DNA of 37,812 bases from Syntrophaceae bacterium CG2_30_58_14 (GCA_001873745.1 MNZQ01000159.1:1-37812), one strand, 5' to 3'. Positions 7,729-16,069 are shown, numbered from the stretch's first letter. Notes: generated by a model not told the origin, from the letters alone. A program made the numbers and translations.

Positions 7729-8550
7729 TCAACCTTCGGTCCAAGGTCCCAGCGGTAGATAACGAACCGCCAGCACGCCGGGTATGGCTGCGATCAAATC
7801 AACGACCTGTTGCGGCACTTGACTGTCGACGTCGACCAGCGTGTAGGCCACCTCGCCCTTGGACTTGTTGATCATGTTGTGAATATTGAGGCTGGCCTTC
7901 GCCATCACCGTCGATATCTGGCCGAGCATGTTGAGTACGTTGGCATTAGCGATGGCAAGGCGGTAATTCGACTCGCGCGGCAAAATCACCGCCGGGAAAT
8001 TCACTGCATTCAGTACGTTGCCATGCTCGAGGTAATCATGCAGTTGGTCAGCCACCATGACCGCACAATTCTCCTCCGCTTCGCCGGTCGAGGCGCCGAG
8101 ATGCGGCAAGGCAATAACCTGCGGATGGCGATTGACCTCCGGGCTGGGAAAATCGCAGACGTAGCAGCTTAGTTTCTTTACCTCCAGCGCAGCGAGCACT
8201 GCCTTCACATTGACTACCCCATCACGCGAGAAGTTGAGCAGTATGGCCTCGGGCCTCATCTGCCCTATGTTGCCGACGTTCTTGATTGCTGCATCGGCGA
8301 CCAGGCAACCGATCTTGCCCAAGCCGATTACTCCCAGAGAGTGTCCAGTCAGTTCGAATCCGGTGTAGTTTTTTTTGCCGTTCTCGACCTTCTTCTCCAT
8401 GCCGGGATCAGCCGGATCGAGTGCGGAAACAAATTCCATCGCGCCGCGCAAATTTCTGGCCGCCAGCAGCATTCCGGCAATCACCAGCTCCTTGACCGCA
8501 TTGACATTGGCCCCCGGGGCATTAAACGCCGGCACACCGCGATCGGACAT
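7729..8550 (-). pseudogene. serA: D-3-phosphoglycerate dehydrogenase with N-terminal and internal deletions
   Basis: The frame encodes recognisable SerA segments: RGVPAFNAPGANVNAVKELV, LGVIGLGKIGCLVADAAIK, AILLNFSRDGVVN, KLSCYVCDFPSPE, HLGASTGEAEENCAVMVADQL. The C-terminal ACT domain follows (NVLNMLGQISTVMAKASLNIHNMINKSKGEVAYTLVDVD). Two parts of the usual enzyme are missing. About 80 N-terminal residues before RGVP are absent. Roughly 60-70 residues between the nucleotide-binding GLGKIG helix and LLNFSR, which carry the rest of the Rossmann fold and the catalytic Arg/Glu region, are also gone. The product could not be a normal dehydrogenase. Both deletions keep the frame open, so a peptide could still be made from the ATG at 8550, just downstream of a strong promoter. 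Its stop overlaps the epimerase remnant on the other strand. Confidence 0.78.
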
Positions 8551-8568
8551 CGCCTTCACGGGGGCGTG

Positions 8569-8597
8569 AGTATAGGGGGGCTGTTTTTGCTTGTCAA
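8569..8597 (-). promoter_or_regulatory. Near-consensus promoter upstream of the serA remnant
   Basis: TTGACA (8597-8592), a 17-bp spacer and TATACT (8574-8569) on the minus strand. The truncated serA homology begins just downstream, so this may be the original promoter joined to a 5'-deleted gene, or one belonging to a lost gene. Confidence 0.65.
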
Positions 8598-8608
8598 TGG
8601 ATATTTTG

Positions 8609-8640
8609 GGCAGCAAGCTTCTTGACATTGTCGGACCGAG
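8609..8640 (+). repeat. 32-bp repeat, copy 2
   Basis: Matches 3644-3675 at 28 of 32 positions. It includes the -35 hexamer of the plus-strand promoter that reads toward the ACT-domain gene. Confidence 0.6.
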
Positions 8641-8651
8641 AGAGATATAGG
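8622..8651 (+). promoter_or_regulatory. Promoter for the ACT-domain gene
   Basis: TTGACA (8622-8627) and TATAGG (8646-8651), 18-bp spacer, about 100 bp before the ATG at 8755. It is arranged back to back with the minus-strand promoter at 8569-8597, forming a divergent regulatory region. Confidence 0.6.
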
Positions 8652-8754
8652 AGAACCCACAGGGCAGGTTTTCCGCACGAGACCCGTTCTATTGGCGTTA
8701 TGCAATTTCGCACCTTGAATATGCTGAAGAAGGAAAGGATATTTGGAGGCTGAC

Positions 8755-9195
8755 ATGAAACTAAAACAGATCGCCATTCATATTGAAAATTCACCCGGCC
8801 GGTTGTTCGAGATTACCAAGACCCTTGGAGATGCGGGGGTAAACCTGAGGGCCCTGAACCTCGTCGATACGGGTGAGTTTGGAATCTTGAGGCTCCTGGT
8901 TTCAGATCTGGCAAAAACCAGGCGCATCCTGATGGAAAAACAGATACCCGCAAAGGTGGATGAGGTGGTAGCTGTCGAGATTGAAGACAAGCCGGGCCAG
9001 CTTGCGGCGCTCCTGAAGCCCCTGCAGAAAGCGAAAGTCAATGTGGCTTACATGTACGCATTCATCGGATTTTCATCGAAAAGGGCGGTCATGATTTTCC
9101 ATTTCAACGACAATGACAAGGCTATCGAGATACTCCTGAAAAACGGCATCAAACCGATCGACGCGGAGGCATTCGGGATGCTTGAAACAAAGTAG
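8755..9195 (+). CDS. Tandem ACT-domain protein
   Basis: 146 residues from the ATG at 8755, preceded by GGAGG with 5-nt spacing; a TTG 12 nt upstream is in frame but overlaps the ribosome site. Two ACT domains are visible. Residues about 3-68 read KLKQIAIHIENSPGRLFEITKTLGDAGVNLRALN. Residues about 72-140 read VVAVEIEDKPGQLAALLKPLQKAKVNVAYMYAF. Each has the ligand-binding turn (N-S-P-G-R and D-K-P-G-Q). Such proteins bind amino acids or related small molecules and act as allosteric sensors. Stand-alone two-ACT proteins of this type are often encoded beside PaaK-like ligases and indolepyruvate:ferredoxin oxidoreductase genes, as here. The specific ligand (aromatic amino acid or acid) is inference. 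Confidence 0.85.
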   Translation: MKLKQIAIHIENSPGRLFEITKTLGDAGVNLRALNLVDTGEFGILRLLVSDLAKTRRILMEKQIPAKVDEVVAVEIEDKPGQLAALLKPLQKAKVNVAYMYAFIGFSSKRAVMIFHFNDNDKAIEILLKNGIKPIDAEAFGMLETK

Positions 9196-9225
9196 CGACC
9201 CACGCCCCGGCGGCGCTTTATCGTT

Positions 9226-9248
9226 GAGTGACTTCTTTGAAGTTACTC
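9226..9248. terminator. Hairpin between convergent genes
   Basis: GAGTGACTTC and GAAGTTACTC form a 10-bp stem (one G-T pair) around a TTT loop, between the convergent ACT-domain and acyl-CoA ligase genes. No T-run follows on either strand, so a bidirectional terminator role is plausible only by position. Confidence 0.4.
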
Positions 9249-9269
9249 GGAAGGCGGCGCCGATGCCGG

Positions 9270-10811
9270 TTATCGGCAATATCGATCCCTCAATACGCGA
9301 TGTAATATTTTCCCCGTTGGCGTTCGCGGCATTTCTTCGGCTTTGATAAAGAGTATCTGCTTGGGCCGCTTGAATGCGGCGAGTTTGTCCCGGCAATATT
9401 CGAGAAGCGTGTTTTCATCGACATCCGCCTTGGGGATAACCACCGCGACCACTTTTTCACCCCATTTCTCATCGGGCATGCCGATGACCGCAGTGTCGAA
9501 GACGGCAGGATGACTCCCAACAACCTCTTCGATTTCGCTTGGATAGGCATGCTCACCCCCGGTGATGATCATGTTGTCCTTCCGGTCCACGATCTGATAA
9601 TACCCGTCCTCATCCCTTCTGGCCAGATCCCCCGCCGAGAACCATTCTCCCCGAAAAGAGGAGGCGGTCTTTTCCGGCATTTTGTAATACCTGTCAAAAA
9701 GCATCGGCCCGCGTGAGTAGAGCTCCCCGACTTCTCCAATGGCGGCCTCGTTTCCTTCCGCGTTGATGATTTTCACAAAATCGGTGCCGACCGCTTCGTA
9801 TCCGATGGAACCGAGCTTTCTCATCTGATCTTCCGGTTTCAATATCGTGACAATGCCGGCCTCCGTAGATCCGTATGCCTCATACAGCTCGACGCCGGGG
9901 AAGAAATCCAGGATGGCAAGCTTCATGTTTTTGCGGACCGGGGCAGAGGAGCAGAGCAGCTTGCGGATGGAGCCGACATTTCGTTTCCGCGCCTCGGGAG
10001 GCGTGTTCAATATGAGGTTGTAATGGGTGGGGATCAGAGAGATGAAGGTGATCTTTTCCCTTTCGATGATCTCCAGGATCTCTTCGGCCTTGAACGACCG
10101 GGCCGGATGAATATAGGCTGTGCCGCCGATATAGAGGAACGTGAAGGTGTAAAAGGTTGAGTTGATATGGCACAGCGGCATGACATTGAGGCAAATGTCC
10201 TGGGGGGTGAATCCGGAGTCCACCGCATTCAGCAGATAGAAAGCAATGTGTGATTCGTGGGAACGGATGACCCCCTTGGGCTTTCCGGTGGTCCCGGAGG
10301 TGTAGATCAAAATCCACGGGTCCTTCGGGAGAACGTCAACTTCCGGTTCCTTGTCCGCCGAACCTTCGATCAACCGTTCATATTCAACGTAACCCTCTCT
10401 CTTCGGGCCGACCACGACATAGCCGTCTCCGGCAATGTTACCGAGCCCCGGCCGTATATCCTCGATCAGCGGGACGAATTCGTTGTCAATCATCAGCATC
10501 TTTGCGTCGGAATTGTTGACGATATATTCGATGTCTTTCCCCGCAAGCCGAAAGTTTATCGGCACGATGACGATGCCCGTTTTGGCTGTAGCCAGATAAA
10601 CCTCAATGATTTCAAGACAATTTTCGAGGAGGACGGCAACCTTGTCTCCCTTTTTCAGCCCCTTGGAAAGAAGGCTCGCTGCAAGCCGGTTTACACGTCC
10701 GTTTGTTTCCGGATAGGTGAAGCTTCTTTCCTTATCCTTGATGGCAGTCTTTGCGGGGAACTTCTTTGCGTTCACTTTCAGCATTTGACCGAGATTCATC
10801 CAGTAAGCCAT
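9270..10811 (-). CDS. AMP-forming acyl-CoA ligase (long-chain/aryl acyl-CoA synthetase family)
   Basis: 513 residues from the ATG at 10811 (MAYWMNLGQML...), with GAGGTG just upstream; a longer frame lacks a better start. All ANL-superfamily cores are present. They are the P-loop YTSGTTGKPKG (A3), the YEAYGSTEAG motif (A5), the GEWFSAGDLARRDEDGYYQIVDRKDNMI region (A7-A8 hinge) and the final PRTPTGKILHRVLR with the catalytic lysine. The enzyme activates a carboxylic acid to its CoA thioester via an acyl-adenylate. It is the last gene of a string PanE-like reductase, activase, ligase, separated from the activase by only one base. This suggests the acid it activates is a substrate of the activase-dependent enzyme, for example a 2-hydroxy acid, or an aromatic acid imported by the adjacent Liv transporter. 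Substrate not determinable. Confidence 0.85.
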   Translation of the reverse strand: MAYWMNLGQMLKVNAKKFPAKTAIKDKERSFTYPETNGRVNRLAASLLSKGLKKGDKVAVLLENCLEIIEVYLATAKTGIVIVPINFRLAGKDIEYIVNNSDAKMLMIDNEFVPLIEDIRPGLGNIAGDGYVVVGPKREGYVEYERLIEGSADKEPEVDVLPKDPWILIYTSGTTGKPKGVIRSHESHIAFYLLNAVDSGFTPQDICLNVMPLCHINSTFYTFTFLYIGGTAYIHPARSFKAEEILEIIEREKITFISLIPTHYNLILNTPPEARKRNVGSIRKLLCSSAPVRKNMKLAILDFFPGVELYEAYGSTEAGIVTILKPEDQMRKLGSIGYEAVGTDFVKIINAEGNEAAIGEVGELYSRGPMLFDRYYKMPEKTASSFRGEWFSAGDLARRDEDGYYQIVDRKDNMIITGGEHAYPSEIEEVVGSHPAVFDTAVIGMPDEKWGEKVVAVVIPKADVDENTLLEYCRDKLAAFKRPKQILFIKAEEMPRTPTGKILHRVLRDRYCR

Positions 10812-10812
10812 G

Positions 10813-11619
10813 TTACACCTCTTGTTTGATACATGCGGCCTTGCCTGCTTCAAGGGCGTAGAGTGCGGCGCCGATCGCGCCCGTCAATTGGGGATGGTCC
10901 GGAACGAGCAGCTTCCTTCCGATCCTCTCTTCGGCCATGGTGACGAGAAACGGATTGTGGGCCACAACGCCTCCCGTCATCACAATATTCTCCGTCAGGG
11001 AGTCCATTTCCAGAATCCTCTTGATGACGGAGAGAAAAAGGCCTTTGACGATGTCCGGAACTTTTTTCCCCTGGCGGATTTTTTCCAATACCTCCGTTGC
11101 CGAGAAGACGGTGCAGAAACTTCCCAGTTCGATCATATTCCGGGATTGCCTGGCCAGGCCGTCCATCTTTTCGAGGGGGATGTCTAAGCGGATGGACATT
11201 TCCTCGAGAAAGGCCCCTGTCCCGGCGGCGCATTTTCGATTCATTTTAAAACCGGTGCGACGGCCCTCACCGTCTAACTTGATAATTTTATTGTCCTGGC
11301 CTCCGATATCGATAATGCTTATTTCGAAAGGGAATTCGTGAAAACACCCCTTGCCGTGGCAACTGATTTCCGTCTTTTCAGCCGTGGCAAAGGAGACGTT
11401 TCTTCTTCCGTATCCGGTTGAAATGGAGGCGAATATCTCTTCCCTGGACGCGTTCGCCATCGCGAGTGAAACCGCCAGGCCGTTTTCCGCGGCGGCGCCG
11501 AAATCGTTCCCTGACTTGGAAACGGCATGCCCTATAAGCCTTTTTGCCGAATCGAGTACGGCAACCTTGGTTCTGGAGGCGCCGATGTCCACGCCGACAA
11601 ACACGGGTCGAGAATTCAT
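10813..11619 (-). CDS. ATP-dependent activase of the BcrA/BadF/HgdC family
   Basis: 268 residues of the ASKHA-fold activator family that fires electrons into 2-hydroxyacyl-CoA dehydratases and class I benzoyl-CoA reductases. The N-terminus has the phosphate-binding VGVDIGASRTKVAVLD; IIDIGGQDNKIIKL is the second phosphate loop. Two cysteines that bind the intersubunit 4Fe-4S cluster occur in KCAAGTGAF and GSFCTVFSATE, and the adenosine motif is MTGGVVAHNPF. The length equals that of HgdC-type single-subunit activases, shorter than BcrA/BcrD. Only one activase gene is present, favouring a homodimer. The obvious partner is the HgdB/BcrB-like protein at 18.7-20.0 kb on the same strand, beyond the liv operon. 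It lies 6 nt after the PanE-like gene and 1 nt before the ligase gene. Confidence 0.88.
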   Translation of the reverse strand: MNSRPVFVGVDIGASRTKVAVLDSAKRLIGHAVSKSGNDFGAAAENGLAVSLAMANASREEIFASISTGYGRRNVSFATAEKTEISCHGKGCFHEFPFEISIIDIGGQDNKIIKLDGEGRRTGFKMNRKCAAGTGAFLEEMSIRLDIPLEKMDGLARQSRNMIELGSFCTVFSATEVLEKIRQGKKVPDIVKGLFLSVIKRILEMDSLTENIVMTGGVVAHNPFLVTMAEERIGRKLLVPDHPQLTGAIGAALYALEAGKAACIKQEV

Positions 11620-11625
11620 ATCGGT

Positions 11626-12570
11626 CTATTTCGGTTCCAATGCCTTGACAAGGGCCCGCAGCGTCTTATTGTAAGGCGCTTCCACCCCGGCCTGCCGTCC
11701 ATATTCGACAATCTTGCCGTTCATGAAATCGATCTCCGTCCGGCGTCTGTTTTCGATGTCGATGAGCATGGAAGGTTTATGATCGCCGGCTTTTCTCATG
11801 TACTCGATGGCCTGGGGATAGTAGTTCCAGCCCAGCTCGATCTCGTTGGCCCTGGCAACGGCGATGCACTCTTTCAAGAGCGATTCGACAATCTGCAAGA
11901 CGATTGGATCGTTCATCGCCTGCGCCATGGTCAAGCCGGTCACCGCGCAAACGGGGTTCATCGAGGAATTGAGGATCGCTTTTCGCCAGACCATGGAATT
12001 GATGTTGTTTGTGTGGCTGGTGGGCAGCCCGCACGCGGTCAGGATTTTTGCGATCGCCTGCGCCTCGCCGGCGGAGGCCGGATCGAGCTCCTGCAATAAA
12101 TGGGGGGGATGGTGAAACGCCATATGGACGTGGCCCGGTTTTACCAGGCTGCAGCCCCAATTGACCACGGCTCGCATCACCGGTTTTGCGCCGAGGGTTT
12201 GCGCGATAACCGCTTCCGTGTCAATGCCGTTCTGCCAACTGATGACATAGAGCCCCTCTCTGTAAAAACCTTCGATGGCGGAAGAGATCAGCGGCAGGGC
12301 ATTGGCCTTGACGGTAAGGAAGATGACATCGGGACGATATTCCGCAAGATCGTCAACGCTGGTGCAGGTTCTTGTTACCGCTTGTTGGAGATTTTCAGCC
12401 CCTTCGATGATGATGCCGGGATTCAGGGCCGGCTTGAGCAATTCCGGGAAGACGTCGCACAGGGTCACCTCATACCCGCCTTTGGCGAGAAATGCGGCGA
12501 CAATACACCCGACCGGGCCGGCGCCCACAACCGCAAACGATCGCGGCCGAAAATCCGACTTATCTTCCAT
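11626..12570 (-). CDS. Ketopantoate reductase (ApbA/PanE) family oxidoreductase
   Basis: 314 residues from the ATG at 12570, 8 nt after a G-rich site. The N-terminal Rossmann fold shows FAVVGAGPVGCIVAAFLAKGG (GxGxxG). The middle has SWQNGIDTEAVIAQTLG, and the C-terminal domain has the VWRKAILNSSMNPVCAVTG segment with the catalytic lysine and Asn typical of PanE. PanE reduces 2-dehydropantoate with NADPH, but paralogues reduce other 2-oxo acids. The location, after livF and directly before an activase and an acyl-CoA ligase, makes a pantothenate role unlikely. A 2-oxo acid to 2-hydroxy acid reduction feeding a CoA-ligase/dehydratase route is attractive. That role is inference; the family call is firm. 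Confidence 0.8.
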   Translation of the reverse strand: MEDKSDFRPRSFAVVGAGPVGCIVAAFLAKGGYEVTLCDVFPELLKPALNPGIIIEGAENLQQAVTRTCTSVDDLAEYRPDVIFLTVKANALPLISSAIEGFYREGLYVISWQNGIDTEAVIAQTLGAKPVMRAVVNWGCSLVKPGHVHMAFHHPPHLLQELDPASAGEAQAIAKILTACGLPTSHTNNINSMVWRKAILNSSMNPVCAVTGLTMAQAMNDPIVLQIVESLLKECIAVARANEIELGWNYYPQAIEYMRKAGDHKPSMLIDIENRRRTEIDFMNGKIVEYGRQAGVEAPYNKTLRALVKALEPK

Positions 12571-12648
12571 AGTAGCACCCCCCTTTTTTTTTCCGTTGCG
12601 AGAACGGAAGTCAAGCATTTACATATGGCGCCGATCCCCAGTGGGTGA

Positions 12649-13365
12649 TCATTGTTTTCCCAGGTAGGCATGGCGCACTTTTTCGTCAGATAGGAGATCT
12701 GCGGTCGGGCCTTCGATCGCCACGGAGCCGGTTTCCAGGACATAGCCGTACCGGGCGATTTGCAACGCAGCCCGGGCGTTTTGCTCCACCAGAAGGATGG
12801 TGGTCCCCTGGTCATTCAATTTTTTAATGACCCGGAGGATTTCTGCAACGAGCATGGGGGCGAGGCCCATGGAGGGTTCATCCAGGAGGAGCAGCTTGGG
12901 CCGCGACATGAGGGCCCGCGCGATAGCCACCATTTGCTGTTCCCCGCCGCTCAGCGTGCCGGCCAGTTGCCTGGTTCTTATCTTGAGGAGCGGAAATATC
13001 TGGTATATCCACTCCAGCCGCTTCTGAATTTCAGCCTTGGTTCGGTTGCTGTAGTACAAATAGGCCCCCAGATGGAGATTGTCTATGACGGTCAAATGGG
13101 AAAAGAGCTGCCTGCCTTCCGGGACCTGGGAAATGCCCAAGGAGACGATCTTGACCGGCGGCAGGGAAGATATTTCCGTTCCTTCGTAGGTGATGGAACC
13201 GGTCTTCGACTGGATGAGGCCGGAAATCGATTTCAGCAGGGTTGTTTTACCCGCGCCGTTGGCGCCGATAATGGTTACCATGCTGCCGGGCGGAATGGTC
13301 AGGGAAACATTCTTCAACGCCTGGATATTTCCATAGGAGGCATTCACCCCTCTCAGTTCAAGCAT
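12649..13365 (-). CDS. livF: Branched-chain amino acid-type ABC transporter ATPase LivF
   Basis: 238 residues with Walker A GANGAGKTTLLKSI (about 33-46), the signature LSGGEQQMVAIARALM, Walker B LLLLDEPSMGLAP and the switch histidine region ILLVEQNA. It is one of two nucleotide-binding subunits of a HAAT-family importer. The start overlaps livG by 13 nt, and GGAGGAG lies 10 nt upstream. It is the last transporter gene, 79 nt before the PanE-like gene, so one transcript may run from livK to the acyl-CoA ligase. In aromatic degraders Liv-type systems frequently import aromatic acids rather than amino acids; that substrate is inferred from context. Confidence 0.93.
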   Translation of the reverse strand: MLELRGVNASYGNIQALKNVSLTIPPGSMVTIIGANGAGKTTLLKSISGLIQSKTGSITYEGTEISSLPPVKIVSLGISQVPEGRQLFSHLTVIDNLHLGAYLYYSNRTKAEIQKRLEWIYQIFPLLKIRTRQLAGTLSGGEQQMVAIARALMSRPKLLLLDEPSMGLAPMLVAEILRVIKKLNDQGTTILLVEQNARAALQIARYGYVLETGSVAIEGPTADLLSDEKVRHAYLGKQ

Positions 13366-14141
13366 AATAAGGCTTCTCCTCCCAGATAGGCTTCGATGAC
13401 CTTCTGGTCATTCTGAATCTGCGCCGGCGGCCCCTCGGCGATCTTTTCCCCGTAATTGATTACAAGAATTTCGTCCGATACCTTCATAACGAGCGACATG
13501 TCATGCTCAACAAGGAGGATCGTAACGCCGCTGTCCCTGATGCTGTACAGCAGGTCCGCCATTTTTTGCGTCTCCACCTCGTTCAGGCCGGCGGCCGGTT
13601 CATCGAGAAGGATGAGCTTGGGGCCGGTGGCGAGGGCCCTGAGGACTTCCAGCGTCTTCTGTTCTCCCAACGGCAGGCTTCCGGCGGGAAGATCGGCCCT
13701 TCCCAGCAGGCTGCCCAATTTCAATATCTCGAAGGATTGATCCCGTATCCATTTTTCCTCTTTTCTCATGTGCGGAAGTCTGAACCCGGATGAAAACAGG
13801 CCGGCCCGTGATCGGGGATGGCAACCGACCATTACGTTTTCAAGAACCGTCATCTGGGAAAAAAGCTCGACCGTCTGGAACGTTCTTGAAATACCCAACC
13901 TGGCAATAACATGGGGTTTAAGGCCGTTGATGGGCTTTCCCTGGAAATGGATTTTGCCGGAGGAGGCGGGATGCACACCTGTGATCAGATTGAAGAGGGT
14001 CGTCTTGCCGGCCCCGTTGGGTCCGATGACGGACTTGATCTCCCCCTCCCGTACCTTGAAGGAAAGGTCGGAAATCGCCATCAGGCCGCCGAAGGCTTTA
14101 TGCAGGCACTCCGCATCGAGTATAAATGGATTGGTGGTCAT
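13353..14141 (-). CDS. livG: Branched-chain amino acid-type ABC transporter ATPase LivG
   Basis: 262 residues with Walker A GPNGAGKTTLFNLITG and Walker B LILLDEPAAGLN, then ILLVEHDMSLVM. The signature is the LivG-type variant SLPLGEQKTLEVLRALA rather than strict LSGGQ, as often seen in this subunit. The long insert between Walker A and the signature (about residues 90-150), with GISRTFQTVELFSQMTVLENVMVG, is typical for LivG. The ATG overlaps the TGA of livM (ATGA), indicating translational coupling. It pairs with LivF to drive import through LivH/LivM. Confidence 0.93.
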   Translation of the reverse strand: MTTNPFILDAECLHKAFGGLMAISDLSFKVREGEIKSVIGPNGAGKTTLFNLITGVHPASSGKIHFQGKPINGLKPHVIARLGISRTFQTVELFSQMTVLENVMVGCHPRSRAGLFSSGFRLPHMRKEEKWIRDQSFEILKLGSLLGRADLPAGSLPLGEQKTLEVLRALATGPKLILLDEPAAGLNEVETQKMADLLYSIRDSGVTILLVEHDMSLVMKVSDEILVINYGEKIAEGPPAQIQNDQKVIEAYLGGEALLCLN

Positions 14142-15088
14142 GCCTCGCCTCGCTTGAAATATTTGCGGTAGAGCATCGGTATTCCCTCTAAAAATCCTTC
14201 CGGCATAAACAGAAGGATCGCCAGCAGGATGGCGCCGTAGATCAAGATATCGAACTCTTTGAATACCCTGAGGTATTCCGGCAGGAAAGTCATCAGCGAC
14301 GCCCCCATGACGGCGCCCCAGATGTTGTGGAGCCCGCCGACGACGCCCATCATGAGGAACATGATCGAGTTCATAAATGCAAAATTGTTTGGCGCGATGA
14401 AACTGACGAAGTGGGCATAAATGCTGCCGGCAATCGAGGCGTAAATGGCGGAGAGGACAAATATCTGGATCTTATAGGCCGACAGATTGATCCCCATCGC
14501 CCCAGCGGCCACTTCGCTGCCATGCATGGCCTTCAGCGCCCTTCCCACCCTGGAATGGATCAGATTCAGGGAAAACCAGAGGATGACCAACAATGCGCCC
14601 CAGACAAGATAATAATACTGGATGCTGTGGCTGAATGGATAACCGCCGACATGAAAGGCGGGGATGTTGGAGAGGCCGGAAGGACCGCCGGTCAGGCCTA
14701 CCATTTCATTGAAGATGATGTAGATGATCTCGCCGATTCCCAGGGTGGCGATTGCGAGATAGTGCCCCTGAAGCCGCAGCGCGGGGATGCCGATGATGAC
14801 GGCAACCAGCGAGGAGAAGAGGATGCCGCACAGAAATGCGGCGTAAATGGAAAGGCCGAACTGGGTGGTCAGGATACCCGTGGAATAGGCGCCGATGCCA
14901 AAGAAGGCGGCATGCCCCAGGGATATCTGGCCGGCATAACCCATCAGCAGACTCAAGCCGACAACGACCATGCAGTTGATTCCCATGAAGACCAGGATGC
15001 TCAGGTGGTAATCCCCGCTGACGATCAGCGGGACCACCGCAATGATGGCAGCCATTACCAGGAGCTTGAGGTAATTGTTCTTTCCCAT
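14138..15088 (-). CDS. livM: Liv-type ABC transporter permease LivM
   Basis: 316 residues, very hydrophobic, with about 8-10 predicted membrane spans starting at residue 8 (YLKLLVMAAIIAVVPLIVSG). It contains the GYAGQISLGHAAFFGIGAYSTGIL motif characteristic of LivM permeases, and a central LTGGPSGLSNIP loop. It would form the membrane channel with LivH. It has the normal length, a start with AGGGAT upstream, and a 9-nt gap from livH. Confidence 0.92.
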   Translation of the reverse strand: MGKNNYLKLLVMAAIIAVVPLIVSGDYHLSILVFMGINCMVVVGLSLLMGYAGQISLGHAAFFGIGAYSTGILTTQFGLSIYAAFLCGILFSSLVAVIIGIPALRLQGHYLAIATLGIGEIIYIIFNEMVGLTGGPSGLSNIPAFHVGGYPFSHSIQYYYLVWGALLVILWFSLNLIHSRVGRALKAMHGSEVAAGAMGINLSAYKIQIFVLSAIYASIAGSIYAHFVSFIAPNNFAFMNSIMFLMMGVVGGLHNIWGAVMGASLMTFLPEYLRVFKEFDILIYGAILLAILLFMPEGFLEGIPMLYRKYFKRGEA

Positions 15089-15097
15089 ACAATATCC

Positions 15098-15994
15098 CTA
15101 TATTTTTTTAATTTTTCCGACTTCAGCGCTGCCGAAGATGCCGCTCGGCTTGATGAACAGAACAAGGATCAGGATGATGAGGGCGGTCGCTTCCTTGAAT
15201 GCCGATGAAATGAATCCCGTCGTAAATGATTCGATCAACCCCAAGAGAAAGCCGGCAACGACCGCCCCGGTGCCAAAGCCCAGCCCGCCCAGGACCGCAG
15301 CGCAAAACCCCTTTAACGCGAGCATGGGCCCCCGGTCATATTCCATCAGCGCAATCGGGGTAATCGATGCCCCCGCCAGGGCGCCCAGTGTGGCGCTCAG
15401 GGCGAACGAGAGCAGCACCATTTTGGAGACGTCAATCCCCACCAAAGAGGCCGCCACACGATTGACCGCGCAGGCGCTCATGGCCTTTCCCGTAATGGTC
15501 CGGTTGAAGAAGATGTTCATCAGGATGACCGCCAGGAGTGACAGGCCCAGGATCCAGAATACCTGGGGAAGGATCGCCGCTCCGCCAATAATGATGGGTT
15601 CCGGGGAAGAAAAATGGGGGAGGCTGTACGGCTCTTTCCCCCAGATAAACATCGCGATGCCGCGGAAGAAAATGGAGACCGCCACCGTGATGATCAGCAG
15701 GGTCATCAGCGGGGCTGTTTTCGACGGGTGATGGATGAAGAGTCGCTCATAGAGCATGCCGATGCCGGTGGTCAGCGCCAGCGTGATGAAGAATGACAAG
15801 AACAGCGGAAGGCCGAGCGTGGTTGTGAAAAAAACCATGATCAGGCCGCCAAACATCACAAACTCGCCCTGCGCCAGATTGATGATGCCCGTGGCATTGT
15901 AGATGATCGTGAAACCCAGGCCCACCATGGCGTAAATGCTGCCCAGGGTGAGCCCCGTTGCCAGATATTGAATGATTTGACCCTGCAGATCCAT
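15098..15994 (-). CDS. livH: Liv-type ABC transporter permease LivH
   Basis: 298 residues from the ATG at 15994 (MDLQGQIIQYLATGLTLGSIYAMVGLG...). The longer in-frame start at 16060 would add a polar, non-homologous leader, and GGGGAAG precedes the chosen ATG. It carries the conserved GLGFTIIYNATGIINLAQGEFVMFGG segment near the N-terminus and LGGLGFGTGAVVAGFLLGLIESF near the end. Multiple hydrophobic spans make it an inner-membrane permease partner of LivM. It follows livK with a gap of roughly 100 nt that includes a short GC-rich hairpin sequence (about 16028-16070), which could temper expression relative to livK. Confidence 0.92.
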   Translation of the reverse strand: MDLQGQIIQYLATGLTLGSIYAMVGLGFTIIYNATGIINLAQGEFVMFGGLIMVFFTTTLGLPLFLSFFITLALTTGIGMLYERLFIHHPSKTAPLMTLLIITVAVSIFFRGIAMFIWGKEPYSLPHFSSPEPIIIGGAAILPQVFWILGLSLLAVILMNIFFNRTITGKAMSACAVNRVAASLVGIDVSKMVLLSFALSATLGALAGASITPIALMEYDRGPMLALKGFCAAVLGGLGFGTGAVVAGFLLGLIESFTTGFISSAFKEATALIILILVLFIKPSGIFGSAEVGKIKKI

Positions 15995-16026
15995 CTGGTC
16001 TTCCCCGTATGCGTTGGTTATGCAGC

Positions 16027-16069
16027 AGTCAGCGGTTGGCAGTGATCCACCGACTGCCAACCGCTGACG
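16027..16069. other. Inverted repeat between livK and livH
   Basis: CAGCGGTTGGCAGT is mirrored by ACTGCCAACCGCTG, a 14-bp stem around a short GATCCACCG loop. Position after the binding-protein gene and before the permease gene is typical of hairpins that stabilise the livK portion of a polycistronic mRNA. No T-run follows. Confidence 0.65.

Noticed and set aside
14327-15208. A 293-codon plus-strand frame opposite livM
   Set aside because: Encodes a charged, His/Asp-rich sequence that is the complement of hydrophobic permease codons; no start signal.
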